A stretch of DNA of 49,310 bases, taken from NCBI GenBank assembly GCA_013361065.1, contig JABWAK010000007.1, positions 1 to 49,310 on the forward strand. Reading direction: 5' to 3'. Below, in pieces: positions 16,715-24,466 of the stretch. Source of the stretch: Bacteroidota bacterium. Lineage in GTDB: Bacteria; Bacteroidota; Ignavibacteria; UBA10030; UBA8401. Position 1 is the first letter of the stretch. Each line of letters starts with the position of its first letter. The notes under the pieces are model-generated. The model saw only the letters and a list, made by a program, of their open reading frames with translations. It searched no databases and had not been told where the DNA came from. The position numbers and the translations under genes were made by a program.

Positions 16715-17326
16715 ATGCATGATGTGAGTGTTTTGCTGAGCAGGATCCCGCCCTCGCAGAGCGATCTGCTGCTGAAGGAATGGGGATACGACCTGCTGCT
16801 GGAGTATGATGAGATCGTCCGCTGGAGCGGAGCAGGAACGGAGGAGGCGGTGGAGCTTGCGACCGGTACCGGCCGTCTCGCGGCGGTCCTCGCCTGCCGG
16901 TTCCCGTCGGTCCTCTCGGGCGATATCAGTCTTCAGGAACTGCCGCGCGTCTATCAGCGGATCCCCCCGGAACGGCTCGCCCATGTACGGTTCCTGCAGC
17001 TGGATATGGAACGACTGCCGTTCGCGGACAACTCTGTCCCTCTCCTCTATTGTCTCAACACGCTGCACGAGACGGAACATCCGCACCGCTGCCTGGACGA
17101 GATGATCCGTTGCATCCGACCCGACGGGATGCTGGTAGCGGGAGATTTCAACCGGGCCGGATTCGATGCGATGCAGTGGATCCACTCCATCGTCTATCAC
17201 AACGACCATCCCGAAGGAAGTATCCTCTCCTCTGAGATCGAACAGATCCTCCGGTCACGGTTCCGCACCGTCCGCGTGCTCGACACGGCACTGAACAGGA
17301 CGTTCGCTGCAACGGACAAGCGGTGA
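16715..17326 (+). CDS. Class I SAM-dependent methyltransferase
   Basis: A 203-residue protein with a Rossmann-type methyltransferase core. Motif I is ELATGTGRLAAVLA (about residues 48-61), the acidic end of strand 2 is in GDISLQELPRV, motif II is LQLDMERLPFADNSVP (near 95), and LNTLHETEHPHRCLDEMIRC leads into the post-motif RPDGMLVAGDFN. This resembles the UbiE/methyltransferase-11 group. The substrate cannot be inferred. The ATG at 16715 directly follows the repeat block and has no clear Shine-Dalgarno sequence. It lies 204 bp upstream of the phosphofructokinase gene. Confidence 0.82.
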   Translation: MHDVSVLLSRIPPSQSDLLLKEWGYDLLLEYDEIVRWSGAGTEEAVELATGTGRLAAVLACRFPSVLSGDISLQELPRVYQRIPPERLAHVRFLQLDMERLPFADNSVPLLYCLNTLHETEHPHRCLDEMIRCIRPDGMLVAGDFNRAGFDAMQWIHSIVYHNDHPEGSILSSEIEQILRSRFRTVRVLDTALNRTFAATDKR

Positions 17327-17530
17327 TCCACCGGCGGTTCCGTTGGTAGAATCAAAAAACCGGCCTCCATTTTTGCGGGAATGACAAATCCGTTGGTTCA
17401 AATGCCCCGTTTTCCGCACCTCCCGTACGGTACGGCATTTGCGGCACCGGTCCGATACGGATGTATCATCGATCCATACCGGACCACACACTCTGCTTCA
17501 TCATCATAGAGACCAACGAAAGGAAGCATT

Positions 17531-18691
17531 ATGCGTATCGGAATCCTCACCGGCGGCGGCGACGTTCCCGGACTCAATCCCTGCATCAAAGAGGTGGTGT
17601 ATCACGCCACTGATGCCGGTGCCGAAGTGTACGGCATCCGCCGCGGCTGGGGCGGACTGCTCAACTTCAACATCGATAATCCTGAGGACCAGTCCCAGTG
17701 GGTGATGCCGCTGACCAAGCAGAACACGCGGACGATCGGACGCTCCGGCGGAACGTTCCTCCACACCTCCCGGACGAATCCGCAGAAGGTGAAGTGGTCC
17801 GATGTGCCGGCGTTCCTGCAGGACCCGAAGAACCCGCCGAAGAGCGGCGACCCGGTGAGCGACTTCACGCCGCATGTGCTGCGGGTGCTGGAGCATCTCA
17901 AGATCGATGTGCTGATCGCCATCGGCGGCGACGACACCCAGAGTTTCGCGGTGCGTCTGCACGACGAGAAGTTCCCGGTGGTCTCCATCCCGAAAACGAT
18001 GGACAATGATGTGTACGGGACCGACTACTGCATCGGCTTCTCCACCGCCGTCACGCGAAGCGTGGAGTTCATCACGAACCTGCGCACGTCCGCCGGTTCG
18101 CATGAACGCATCGCGGTGATCGAACTGTTCGGACGCAACTCCGGCGAGACCTCGCTCATCTCCGCCTATCTGGCCGGCGTGGACCGTGCGATCATCTCCG
18201 AGGTGCATTTCGATCCGGAGAAACTCGCCGCATTGCTCATGGAGGACAAGAAGAACAATCCGAGCGGCTATGCGATCATGACGATCAGCGAAGGGGCACA
18301 GATGATCGGCGGGAAGGTGATCGAGTACGGGCAGGCGGATGCATACGGCCACAAGAAACTCGGCGGCATCGGCCAGATCACCGGCGAAGCGATCCAGAAG
18401 ATCACCGGCTCCCACATCATCAACCAGCAGGTGGCCTATCTGATGCGCAGCGGCGAACCGGATGCCCTGGACCGTATGGTCGCCATGTGCTACGCCAATC
18501 TCGCCACAGACCTCGTCCTGAAGAAACATACCGGCCGGATGGTGGCGCTGCGGGACGGCAAGTACACGACCGTTCCTCTCAAGTCCATCATGGACGGCAC
18601 GAAACGGGTGGATGTGCAGGAACTCTACGATTCCGAACGGTACCGCCCGCGCGTGTTCAATGTGCTGGGGAAACCGATGTTCTTATACTAG
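17531..18691 (+). CDS. 6-phosphofructokinase, predicted pyrophosphate-dependent
   Basis: A 386-residue enzyme of the PfkA superfamily. It starts [16 protein letters not shown], has the nucleotide/PPi loop IGGDDTQSF (residues 131-139), the catalytic PKTMDND (154-160), and the fructose-6-phosphate segment [16 protein letters not shown]. In well studied enzymes, Gly at the fourth position of GGDG and Gly in the GTIDND loop mark ATP use, while Asp and Lys mark pyrophosphate use. Here both positions are of the pyrophosphate type (GGDD and PKTMDND). I therefore predict reversible PPi-dependent phosphorylation of fructose 6-phosphate. AAAGGAAGC lies just before the ATG. A GC-rich hairpin follows 40 bp after the stop. 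Confidence 0.88.
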   Translation: MRIGILTGGGDVPGLNPCIKEVVYHATDAGAEVYGIRRGWGGLLNFNIDNPEDQSQWVMPLTKQNTRTIGRSGGTFLHTSRTNPQKVKWSDVPAFLQDPKNPPKSGDPVSDFTPHVLRVLEHLKIDVLIAIGGDDTQSFAVRLHDEKFPVVSIPKTMDNDVYGTDYCIGFSTAVTRSVEFITNLRTSAGSHERIAVIELFGRNSGETSLISAYLAGVDRAIISEVHFDPEKLAALLMEDKKNNPSGYAIMTISEGAQMIGGKVIEYGQADAYGHKKLGGIGQITGEAIQKITGSHIINQQVAYLMRSGEPDALDRMVAMCYANLATDLVLKKHTGRMVALRDGKYTTVPLKSIMDGTKRVDVQELYDSERYRPRVFNVLGKPMFLY

Positions 18692-18732
18692 ACCTAAAGA
18701 AAGTAAAAAGTCAAAAGGTAATAGTATCAGCG

Positions 18733-18764
18733 AGGCCCCTTGTTCTGAGAAGAGCGAGGGGCCT
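18733..18764 (+). terminator. Hairpin downstream of the phosphofructokinase gene
   Basis: AGGCCCCT ... AGGGGCCT is a perfect 8-bp stem that extends through six more pairs (two G-U) to a GAGA tetraloop. The following sequence is not T-rich, so it may stabilise the 3' end rather than terminate. It is flanked on both sides by AAAGTMAAAAGT repeats. Confidence 0.5.
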
Positions 18765-18914
18765 TGAAGTCTTGAAGAGCGGTGAAAAGTAAAAAGTTAA
18801 AAGTACACAGTGGATGAGTGCTGTGTCGCGATCGAGGCCGGAATAATGCCTAACCCCCGTGAGCATCGAGGCTCACCATGATCGAGACAGACCGCAAAAG
18901 ACAATGCTATTTTC

Positions 18915-18945
18915 TTTGAGTTCCAGCCGAATTTCACTAATTTCG
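18915..18945 (+). promoter_or_regulatory. Bacteroidota-type promoter for the PorV-like gene
   Basis: TTTG (18915-18918), 19 nt, TAATTTCG (18938-18945): a near match to the TTTG / TAnnTTTG promoter of Bacteroidota. It lies 43 bp before the ATG. A GTGAGC-ATCGAG-GCTCAC hairpin lies upstream near 18860-18877. Confidence 0.55.
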
Positions 18946-18988
18946 TTCGCTTTGGCCATGCAATGACGGGAGTTCTCTTAGGAGGCGT

Positions 18989-20254
18989 ATGAAACGGACC
19001 ATCGTTCTGCAGATCGTTCTTGTCCTGATGTTTGCCCATTCGCTCTCCGCTCAGGCCGGTATGACAGCATACCCATTCCTTACGATCGGCACGTCGATGT
19101 CCGGAAACGGAATGGGAGAGATCCGCGGAACGCTGAACAACGGCAGCACACTCCAGGCGACATTCAATCCCGGTCTTCTCGGTATTCACAGCACCGATCA
19201 TTCATTCTCCGCTGAACTCTACTCTCAACGAACGTCCTGGCTGCCGGGATTCCATCTGCCCGACCTTACACTGAATTCCTTTGCCCTAAGCGCCCGAATA
19301 CCATACAGCAATGCTGCGGATGATCCTTATCCTGCAACGATCGGTGTCGGTTGGTCCACCACCTATCTGAATCTTGGTGAATTCGTGTTCACTACAGAAC
19401 AGGGCCCAACCGTCGTCGGAACATTCAAAGGATATGAACGGGTGGACGGCGTCAGCGCCGGTATCGGCGTGGAGTACGGCGGGAGATTCGGCTTGGGTCT
19501 TGGGATCAAGAATATCATCTCTTCCCTCGCACCGATCGGCACCATGGTGGACAGCAGCGAAAGCAAAGCAACCAATATTGCATTCGACTTGGGGTTCTTC
19601 GCTGAGTTCCCGATGATCGGAAACCGGACGTTCGGTCCGCTGCACAATGGCTCGATCCTGATCATTCCGGACCTCACTGTTGCCGCTTCCTATACGTACC
19701 GCAATATCGGCGGTACGGTGACGTATAATGATCCAGCGCAAACTGATCCTCTGCCGCGCGAGATCGTGATTGGACTCTCACTCTCCGGCGGACTTGCTGC
19801 GGAGATACAGGACATCCGGCTGCCTCTTCTTTCCTTCCTCTTCGCCCGCGAAGCATCGGACATTGCTGTCGTTGGCACGGGTCCGAACGACTGGTCGTAT
19901 CAGTATGGGATCGGTGACGTCGATCTGGTCAACCACCTGCTCTTCGGCCGGTCATCCTCATTCGGAAGAGTCACAAAAGGTTCCTCTGTTTCATTTGCCA
20001 GACTGGTGACGCTGCTGGAAGGCTCCAACGCAATGGTACAGCGTGAACCGTTCCGCACGAAGGGCACAATGGTGCATGTGCACGGCATATTTCCATATCT
20101 GCAATTCCTCCTTCCCTCTCTCCGTAAGAACACAGCATTCTCCTATCTGACAGAACATCTGCAACTGAACTACATACAGAGTTCCTACTCCGGCGTCAAT
20201 GCATTCCCGCTGAACGGTACGAAGTTCGAAGGACTTACCGTCTCCTGGCGGTAA
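18989..20254 (+). CDS. PorV/PorQ-like outer-membrane barrel protein
   Basis: A 421-residue exported protein: signal peptide MKRTIVLQIVLVLMFAHSLSAQA, then the segment LTIGTSMSGNGMGEIRGTL and ATFNPGLLG, which resembles the start of PorV/PorQ (FadL-related) barrels where a GMGDA...WNPAGL pattern occurs. The rest is alternating beta-strand sequence rich in Gly, Ser, Tyr and Phe (GVSAGIGVEYGGRFGLGLGI, LTVAASYTYRNIGGTVTY). PorV-type proteins shuttle T9SS cargo to the attachment complex; four such cargo proteins are in this window. The family assignment is moderate because the key motif is diverged. AGGAGG sits 5 nt before the ATG. Confidence 0.6.
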   Translation: MKRTIVLQIVLVLMFAHSLSAQAGMTAYPFLTIGTSMSGNGMGEIRGTLNNGSTLQATFNPGLLGIHSTDHSFSAELYSQRTSWLPGFHLPDLTLNSFALSARIPYSNAADDPYPATIGVGWSTTYLNLGEFVFTTEQGPTVVGTFKGYERVDGVSAGIGVEYGGRFGLGLGIKNIISSLAPIGTMVDSSESKATNIAFDLGFFAEFPMIGNRTFGPLHNGSILIIPDLTVAASYTYRNIGGTVTYNDPAQTDPLPREIVIGLSLSGGLAAEIQDIRLPLLSFLFAREASDIAVVGTGPNDWSYQYGIGDVDLVNHLLFGRSSSFGRVTKGSSVSFARLVTLLEGSNAMVQREPFRTKGTMVHVHGIFPYLQFLLPSLRKNTAFSYLTEHLQLNYIQSSYSGVNAFPLNGTKFEGLTVSWR

Positions 20255-20268
20255 TTGCGCACTTTCTC

Positions 20269-20300
20269 TTTGTATTTACCGCAATCATTCTGTACTTTCG
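20269..20300 (+). promoter_or_regulatory. Bacteroidota-type promoter for the 3-hydroxyacyl-CoA dehydrogenase pair
   Basis: TTTG (20269-20272), 20 nt, TACTTTCG (20293-20300), about 61 bp upstream of the ATG at 20362. Same layout as the element at 18915. Confidence 0.5.
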
Positions 20301-20361
20301 GTGCATTCTCACTGCGTTTACACCCGCAGAAACCTTCGTTTTTCACTCATTTTCAGCAATT

Positions 20362-21219
20362 ATGGCCATTTCGATCGGGATCGTCGGCGCCGGTACGATG
20401 GGGGCGGGCATCGCTCATATCGCGGCACTGAAGAAATTCACCGTACAGCTGTACGATATCAATGACGAGGTGATCCGCCGGAGCGTGGAGCGGATCAACT
20501 TCGAGATGAAGCGGAGCGTCGACAAGAACAAGATCTCGGACGATGATATGAAGCAGGCGATCACGCGGATCAAGAAGCGGACGAACCTGAACGATCTGGA
20601 TACGTGCGACATCATCGTGGAAGCGGTGCTGGAAGATATCAAAGTGAAGCGGGACTTGTTCAAGAAGCTGGACCAGATCGCGCATCATACGACCATCCTT
20701 GCCACGAACACCTCCTCCCTTTCCGTGACCTCCATCGCTTCCGCCACCAAGAAACCGGAACGCGTCGTCGGGATGCACTTCTTCAACCCGGTGCATCTGA
20801 TGAATCTGGTGGAGATCGTCAAAGGTGCGCGGACGTCCGATGAGACGCTGCGGTCCGCCACGGCGATCGCGGAACAGCTCGGCAAGAAGACGATCCAGAC
20901 GAAGGACACACCGGGATTCGTGGTGAACCGTGTGGCGCGTCCGTTCTACGGCGAGGCACTAAAGCTGCTGGGCGAGAGCGTTGCGAACATCGAAACGATC
21001 GACCGTATCGTGAAAAAGAGCGGCGGGTTCAAGATGGGTCCGTTCGAACTGATGGACATGATCGGGAACGATGTGAATTTCTCCGTCACCTCGTCCATCT
21101 ACGAGCAGATGTTCCATGACCCGCGCTTCCGTCCCAGCCCGATCCAGCAGCAGTACGTGGAAGCAGGATTGCTCGGCAAGAAGACGAAAAAAGGATTCTA
21201 TAACTACGAAGACAAATGA
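20362..21219 (+). CDS. 3-hydroxybutyryl-CoA dehydrogenase
   Basis: A 285-residue NAD-dependent enzyme that oxidises 3-hydroxyacyl-CoA to 3-ketoacyl-CoA, or the reverse. It has the Rossmann motif GAGTMG (9-14), the VEAVLEDIKVKRDLF segment, NTSSLSVT, the catalytic His139 in GMHFFNPVHLMNLVEIV, and the C-terminal domain (DTPGFVVNRVARPF, GPFELMDMIGND, GLLGKKTKKGFYNY). Length and motifs are those of PaaH/Hbd-type enzymes. The stop overlaps the start of the next gene (ATGA at 21216-21219), so it is translationally coupled to the degenerate paralogue that follows. Confidence 0.93.
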   Translation: MAISIGIVGAGTMGAGIAHIAALKKFTVQLYDINDEVIRRSVERINFEMKRSVDKNKISDDDMKQAITRIKKRTNLNDLDTCDIIVEAVLEDIKVKRDLFKKLDQIAHHTTILATNTSSLSVTSIASATKKPERVVGMHFFNPVHLMNLVEIVKGARTSDETLRSATAIAEQLGKKTIQTKDTPGFVVNRVARPFYGEALKLLGESVANIETIDRIVKKSGGFKMGPFELMDMIGNDVNFSVTSSIYEQMFHDPRFRPSPIQQQYVEAGLLGKKTKKGFYNYEDK

Positions 21220-22418
21220 CGACCGATAAAAAATCAGCGAAGAGCAAAGGGAAGGCATCCGCAAAAGCGAAGACCCCTGCCCCGCCTTCCAAAAAAGGTA
21301 CGAAGCACACGGCCGCGGAGAGCGCGAAGCATCAGAAGAGCACCAAACAGACCGCGCCCGCTTCAAAGCCGGTCAAAAAGACGGTGAAGAAAACTATCGC
21401 AGCACCGCCGGCTGCTGAACCGAAGATGCCGGCACCGGTGATCGTCGAACCGACCGTCCCCGTTGCTGCTGAACAGGCGGTCCCGGTCGCTATCGAACAG
21501 TCCGTGCCTGCTGCAGAACCGATTCCCGTTGCAGAAGCAGCTCTCCCCGTCCCGCCTGCACCGGCACCGGAAGAACCGGCGTCCGTCACCGAACAGAAAG
21601 TGAGCAGTAAAAAGGGAAAGAAAGCTGCACCGGCTCCCCCCGCAGAAGCACCTGCGGTGATCGTCCAGCCCGCACCGGAGCCCGTGAAGGTCCCGAAGAC
21701 AGTGAAGCATCTCGTCTGCCTGCTGGGGGACGAGGTCCTGGTCCAGGAATACTCTTCCATGTTCCAGCAGAAAGGGATCGCGGTGCTGGAGCTGAAAAGC
21801 CTGAGTTCATTGAAGAATTCTGCAAAAAAGATCACTGCCGCGTTCGAACTGACGCTTGCCGCCGGGGCGCAGAAGAGCGCCAATCTGCGTGCGCTGGATG
21901 AAGCACTTCCGGAGCAGGTGCCGGTCGCGACCTGTTCGGTTACGTCAACGGTACTGATGCAGACGCACGGGCTGAAGCATCGTCACCGGTTCGTCGGCAT
22001 CGCCGCATTCCCGACCTTGACGGAGAACGAACTGATGGAACTGGCCCCGTCCCTGCATACCGTGAAAGCGGCCGCGGACGGCATCGCTGAACTGCTCGGA
22101 CAGGCAAAGAAAGAGACCGCGATGGTGCAGGACAGCGTCGGGATGGTGATGCCGCGGATCCTCTGTCAGATCGTGAACGAAGCGCTCTTCACCGTGCAGA
22201 ACGATGTGGCAGCGCCGCTGGAGATCGATGAAGCGATGAAGCACGGCACCAACTATCCGCACGGACCGATCGCCTGGGGCGAACGGATCGGCTTCGGGAA
22301 TGTGGTGACCGTCCTGGATGCATTGTACGAGCACCACCATGAGGAGCGGTACCGCACTGCTCCGCTGCTGCGGCAGATGGCGGTAGCGGGGGTGTTTTGG
22401 GAAAGAGGGAAGGCGTAA
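21216..22418 (+). CDS. Degenerate 3-hydroxyacyl-CoA dehydrogenase with histone-H1-like N-terminal tail
   Basis: A 400-residue protein. Residues 1-160 are low complexity: first Lys/Ala/Ser-rich (KKSAKSKGKASAKAK), then Pro/Ala/Val/Glu-rich, then another Lys patch. From about 165 a Rossmann-like part follows, but the GxGxxG loop is absent (HLVCLLGDEVLVQEY). In place of the catalytic GMHFFNP it has GIAAFPT, so the catalytic His is gone. The last 100 residues match the 3-hydroxyacyl-CoA dehydrogenase C-terminal domain: PRILCQIVNEALFTVQNDVA, then IDEAMKHGTNYPHGPIAWGE. It is probably a non-catalytic partner of the enzyme just upstream, with which it overlaps by 4 nt. The role of the basic tail is unknown. 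Confidence 0.78.
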   Translation: MTTDKKSAKSKGKASAKAKTPAPPSKKGTKHTAAESAKHQKSTKQTAPASKPVKKTVKKTIAAPPAAEPKMPAPVIVEPTVPVAAEQAVPVAIEQSVPAAEPIPVAEAALPVPPAPAPEEPASVTEQKVSSKKGKKAAPAPPAEAPAVIVQPAPEPVKVPKTVKHLVCLLGDEVLVQEYSSMFQQKGIAVLELKSLSSLKNSAKKITAAFELTLAAGAQKSANLRALDEALPEQVPVATCSVTSTVLMQTHGLKHRHRFVGIAAFPTLTENELMELAPSLHTVKAAADGIAELLGQAKKETAMVQDSVGMVMPRILCQIVNEALFTVQNDVAAPLEIDEAMKHGTNYPHGPIAWGERIGFGNVVTVLDALYEHHHEERYRTAPLLRQMAVAGVFWERGKA

Positions 22419-22946
22419 AAAAGTTAAAAGTCAAAAGTATAAAGCAATTATCAAGATTATCATAATTATCAAGATTGAAAGATGTGAAGTGAATAAAACG
22501 TTGAGTAGATGAGTAGTTGAGTAGATGAGTAGATGAGACACGGCGTGGAAAAGCAATTATCAAATTGCAAATAACAAATTCCAAACGCGCAAGTCGATGA
22601 GCGGGAGAAAAAGTAGAAAAGGATAACATGTATCAAAATACAGGGAAGTCGTTGAGTAGTTGAGAAACAGCGCGGGAAGAGAAAATGCCAAATTGCAAGT
22701 TCCAAACGCGCAGGTCGATGAGCGGGAGAAAACGCCAAGGAGCTCTCCCGCAGATTACGCAGAAAAGGAAATAAGAAGAGCGATCATCCAATGAGAAGAC
22801 CGCAAATTTCATAATGAGCATCCGCTTCAGTCCAATATCTATTATCTTTCAATCTGTAGTCTGTAGTATGTAATCTGTAATCTGACATCTGACATCTGAT
22901 AACTTCATTTCTTTTGGATATCCAAGTACCACACGGAAAGACGATC
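22419..22946. repeat. Repeat-filled spacer before thymidylate kinase
   Basis: 528 bp with no gene. In order: AAAAGTTAAAAGTC runs (22420-22440), ATTATCAAGATT units (22443-22480), GAGTAGATGAGTAGTTGAGTAG runs (22500-22560, again 22650-22675), CAATTATCAAATTGCAAA...GCGCAAGTCGATGAGCGGGAG units (22555-22620, 22680-22790) with CCCGCAGATTACGCAGAAAAGG, and a TAATCTGTAATCTGACATCTG decamer run (22850-22900). Confidence 0.85.
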
Positions 22947-23567
22947 ATGTTCATTTCATTCGAGGGGATCGACGGGAGCGGGAAGACGACGCAGGCGAAG
23001 AAGCTGTCGGCACGGCTGGAGGATTCCGGCAAGAAAGTGCTGTTCCTACGGGAGCCGGGCGGAACGGAGATCTCGGAACAGATCCGGCAGATCCTGCTGA
23101 ACAAGAAGAACCTGAAGATGACGCAGATCTCGGAGCTGCTGCTCTTCTCCGCCAGCCGCGCGCAGCTGGTGACGGAGGTGATCAAGCCGGCACTGGCAGC
23201 CGGGACGATCGTCATCACCGACCGGTTCGTCGATTCGACCACCGCCTATCAGGGCTCCGGCCGCGGACTGCACATCGGCGGCGTGAAGAGCATCAACGCC
23301 CTCGCCACCTCCGGCCTGATGCCCCGCAGAACGTTCTTCATCGACATCCCTGTTGCCGAGATGTATGAACGTCGGCGATCGAGCGGACAGGAGATCGACC
23401 GGATGGAGATGAGCAACGAGGATTTCTATCAGCGTGTGCGGGAAGGTTATCAGGAGATCGCTGCGGACGAACCGGGACGCTTCATCACCATCGACGGACG
23501 CCAGTCCATCGGCGAGATCCACGCCATCATCTGGAACGAAGTGGACGGACTGCTCCACACCGACTGA
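22947..23567 (+). CDS. tmk: Thymidylate kinase
   Basis: A 206-residue P-loop kinase that phosphorylates dTMP to dTDP. The P-loop is FEGIDGSGKTTQAKKL near residue 5, then FLREPGGTEISEQIRQILL, the catalytic DRFVDSTTAYQGSGRGL (Phe instead of the usual Tyr in DRY), and the LID region ERRRSSGQEIDRME. The ATG at 22947 is chosen because it opens directly on the first strand; a TTG at 22914 has no family support. It converges with the archaemetzincin gene with only 3 bp between stops. Confidence 0.94.
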   Translation: MFISFEGIDGSGKTTQAKKLSARLEDSGKKVLFLREPGGTEISEQIRQILLNKKNLKMTQISELLLFSASRAQLVTEVIKPALAAGTIVITDRFVDSTTAYQGSGRGLHIGGVKSINALATSGLMPRRTFFIDIPVAEMYERRRSSGQEIDRMEMSNEDFYQRVREGYQEIAADEPGRFITIDGRQSIGEIHAIIWNEVDGLLHTD

Positions 23568-23570
23568 CGT

Positions 23571-24107
23571 TCACACCGCTGACAGCGCAGCCCGGCGGCA
23601 CGCCGGACAGAGCGACGCCCCCTTCACATCGATATCCTCCACCGCGGTCGACGCGTGCATCGCACAGTCGATATCCCTGCAATGCACCAACCCGTACGTG
23701 TGTCCCAGCTCATGCACCGTCTCCTTCAGGACCCGCTCATAGAAAAGCACCGGGTCCGCCGGTAATCCGTACATGACATTATCCAGCCGATAGGTCGACA
23801 CGACCGCCGCGGTCCCGTCCAGCTGCGCCTCGCCGAACACGTACGTGAGCACCGGGACGAACAGATCCACCGATGTCACCCCGACGATCTTGCACTGCTC
23901 CGGCAGCGGACGCTCCAGCAATGACCGGAGGATATCCGTGGAGTTGTACTGTCCCCGCGAATCATCCAGCACTGCCGGTACGATACGCCCTTCCGGCTCT
24001 GCGATGGTCACATCGGCCTCAAAGATGGAGACGAGCGGTTCCACCAACAGGGGAAGCACTTCGAGCACAACGGGTTTCAGAGGGAGGATGTGGATGGAAG
24101 AAGGCAT
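23571..24107 (-). CDS. amzA: Archaemetzincin-type zinc metallopeptidase
   Basis: A 178-residue cytoplasmic metallopeptidase. The zinc site is HELGHTYGLVHC (His132, His136, His142), the metzincin HExxHxxGxxH form with the archaemetzincin Cys directly after it. The second zinc site is made of Cys143, Cys148, Cys167 and Cys170 (CRDIDCAMH ... SLCPAC), also characteristic. Upstream blocks are VGVTSVDLFVPVLTYVFGEA and AAVVSTYRLDN. Most family members are archaeal, with scattered bacterial copies; the biological substrate is not known. The ATG at 24107 lies at the edge of a repeat region. It converges with tmk. Confidence 0.9.
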   Translation of the reverse strand: MPSSIHILPLKPVVLEVLPLLVEPLVSIFEADVTIAEPEGRIVPAVLDDSRGQYNSTDILRSLLERPLPEQCKIVGVTSVDLFVPVLTYVFGEAQLDGTAAVVSTYRLDNVMYGLPADPVLFYERVLKETVHELGHTYGLVHCRDIDCAMHASTAVEDIDVKGASLCPACRRAALSAV

Positions 24108-24466
24108 GCACTTAAAAAAAACTAAAGGAATTGAATCATTGGATCAATGAATCATTGAATCAATACGCATGAAAAAATGCAACGAGTCCAGGAAGAGCTG
24201 CAAAAAGATTGATTCATCGGTTCATTGAGTCATTGAATCAATACACATGAAAAAATGCGACGGGTCCAGGAAGAGCTGCAAAGGGATTGATTCATCGGTT
24301 CACTGAATCAATACGCAAGAAGGCTGCAATGTGATTGATTCAACAAGCAAGAAGGACCAAAATAGGATTGATTCATCGGATCATTGAATCATTGAGTCAA
24401 TACGCAAGAAAGAACATGAGCGCAGGAAGCATGTGATGACTCTGCGCTTGCCTCAGATCTTCATTG
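24108..24466. repeat. Tandem ATTGATTCATCGGTTCATTG repeats
   Basis: This 359 bp has no gene. About five units start near 24130, 24208, 24286, 24333 and 24367. The first two are about 78 bp long and almost identical (GATTCATCGGTTCATTGAGT, then AATCAATACRCATGAAAAAA, TGCRACGRGTCCAGGAAGAG); later units are truncated. Each begins with an imperfect ATTGATTCATNG...CAATGAATCAAT dyad, the same family as the palindrome at 13080. Confidence 0.85.

Noticed and set aside
18820-18885. Possible riboswitch upstream of the PorV-like gene
   Set aside because: There is a GTGAGC/GCTCAC hairpin, but no known riboswitch consensus can be recognised and the promoter appears to lie downstream of it.
12306-21219. Complete phenylacetate degradation cluster
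   Set aside because: PaaF-, PaaG- and PaaH-like enzymes are present but dispersed among unrelated genes, and paaABCDE, paaK and paaZ are absent.
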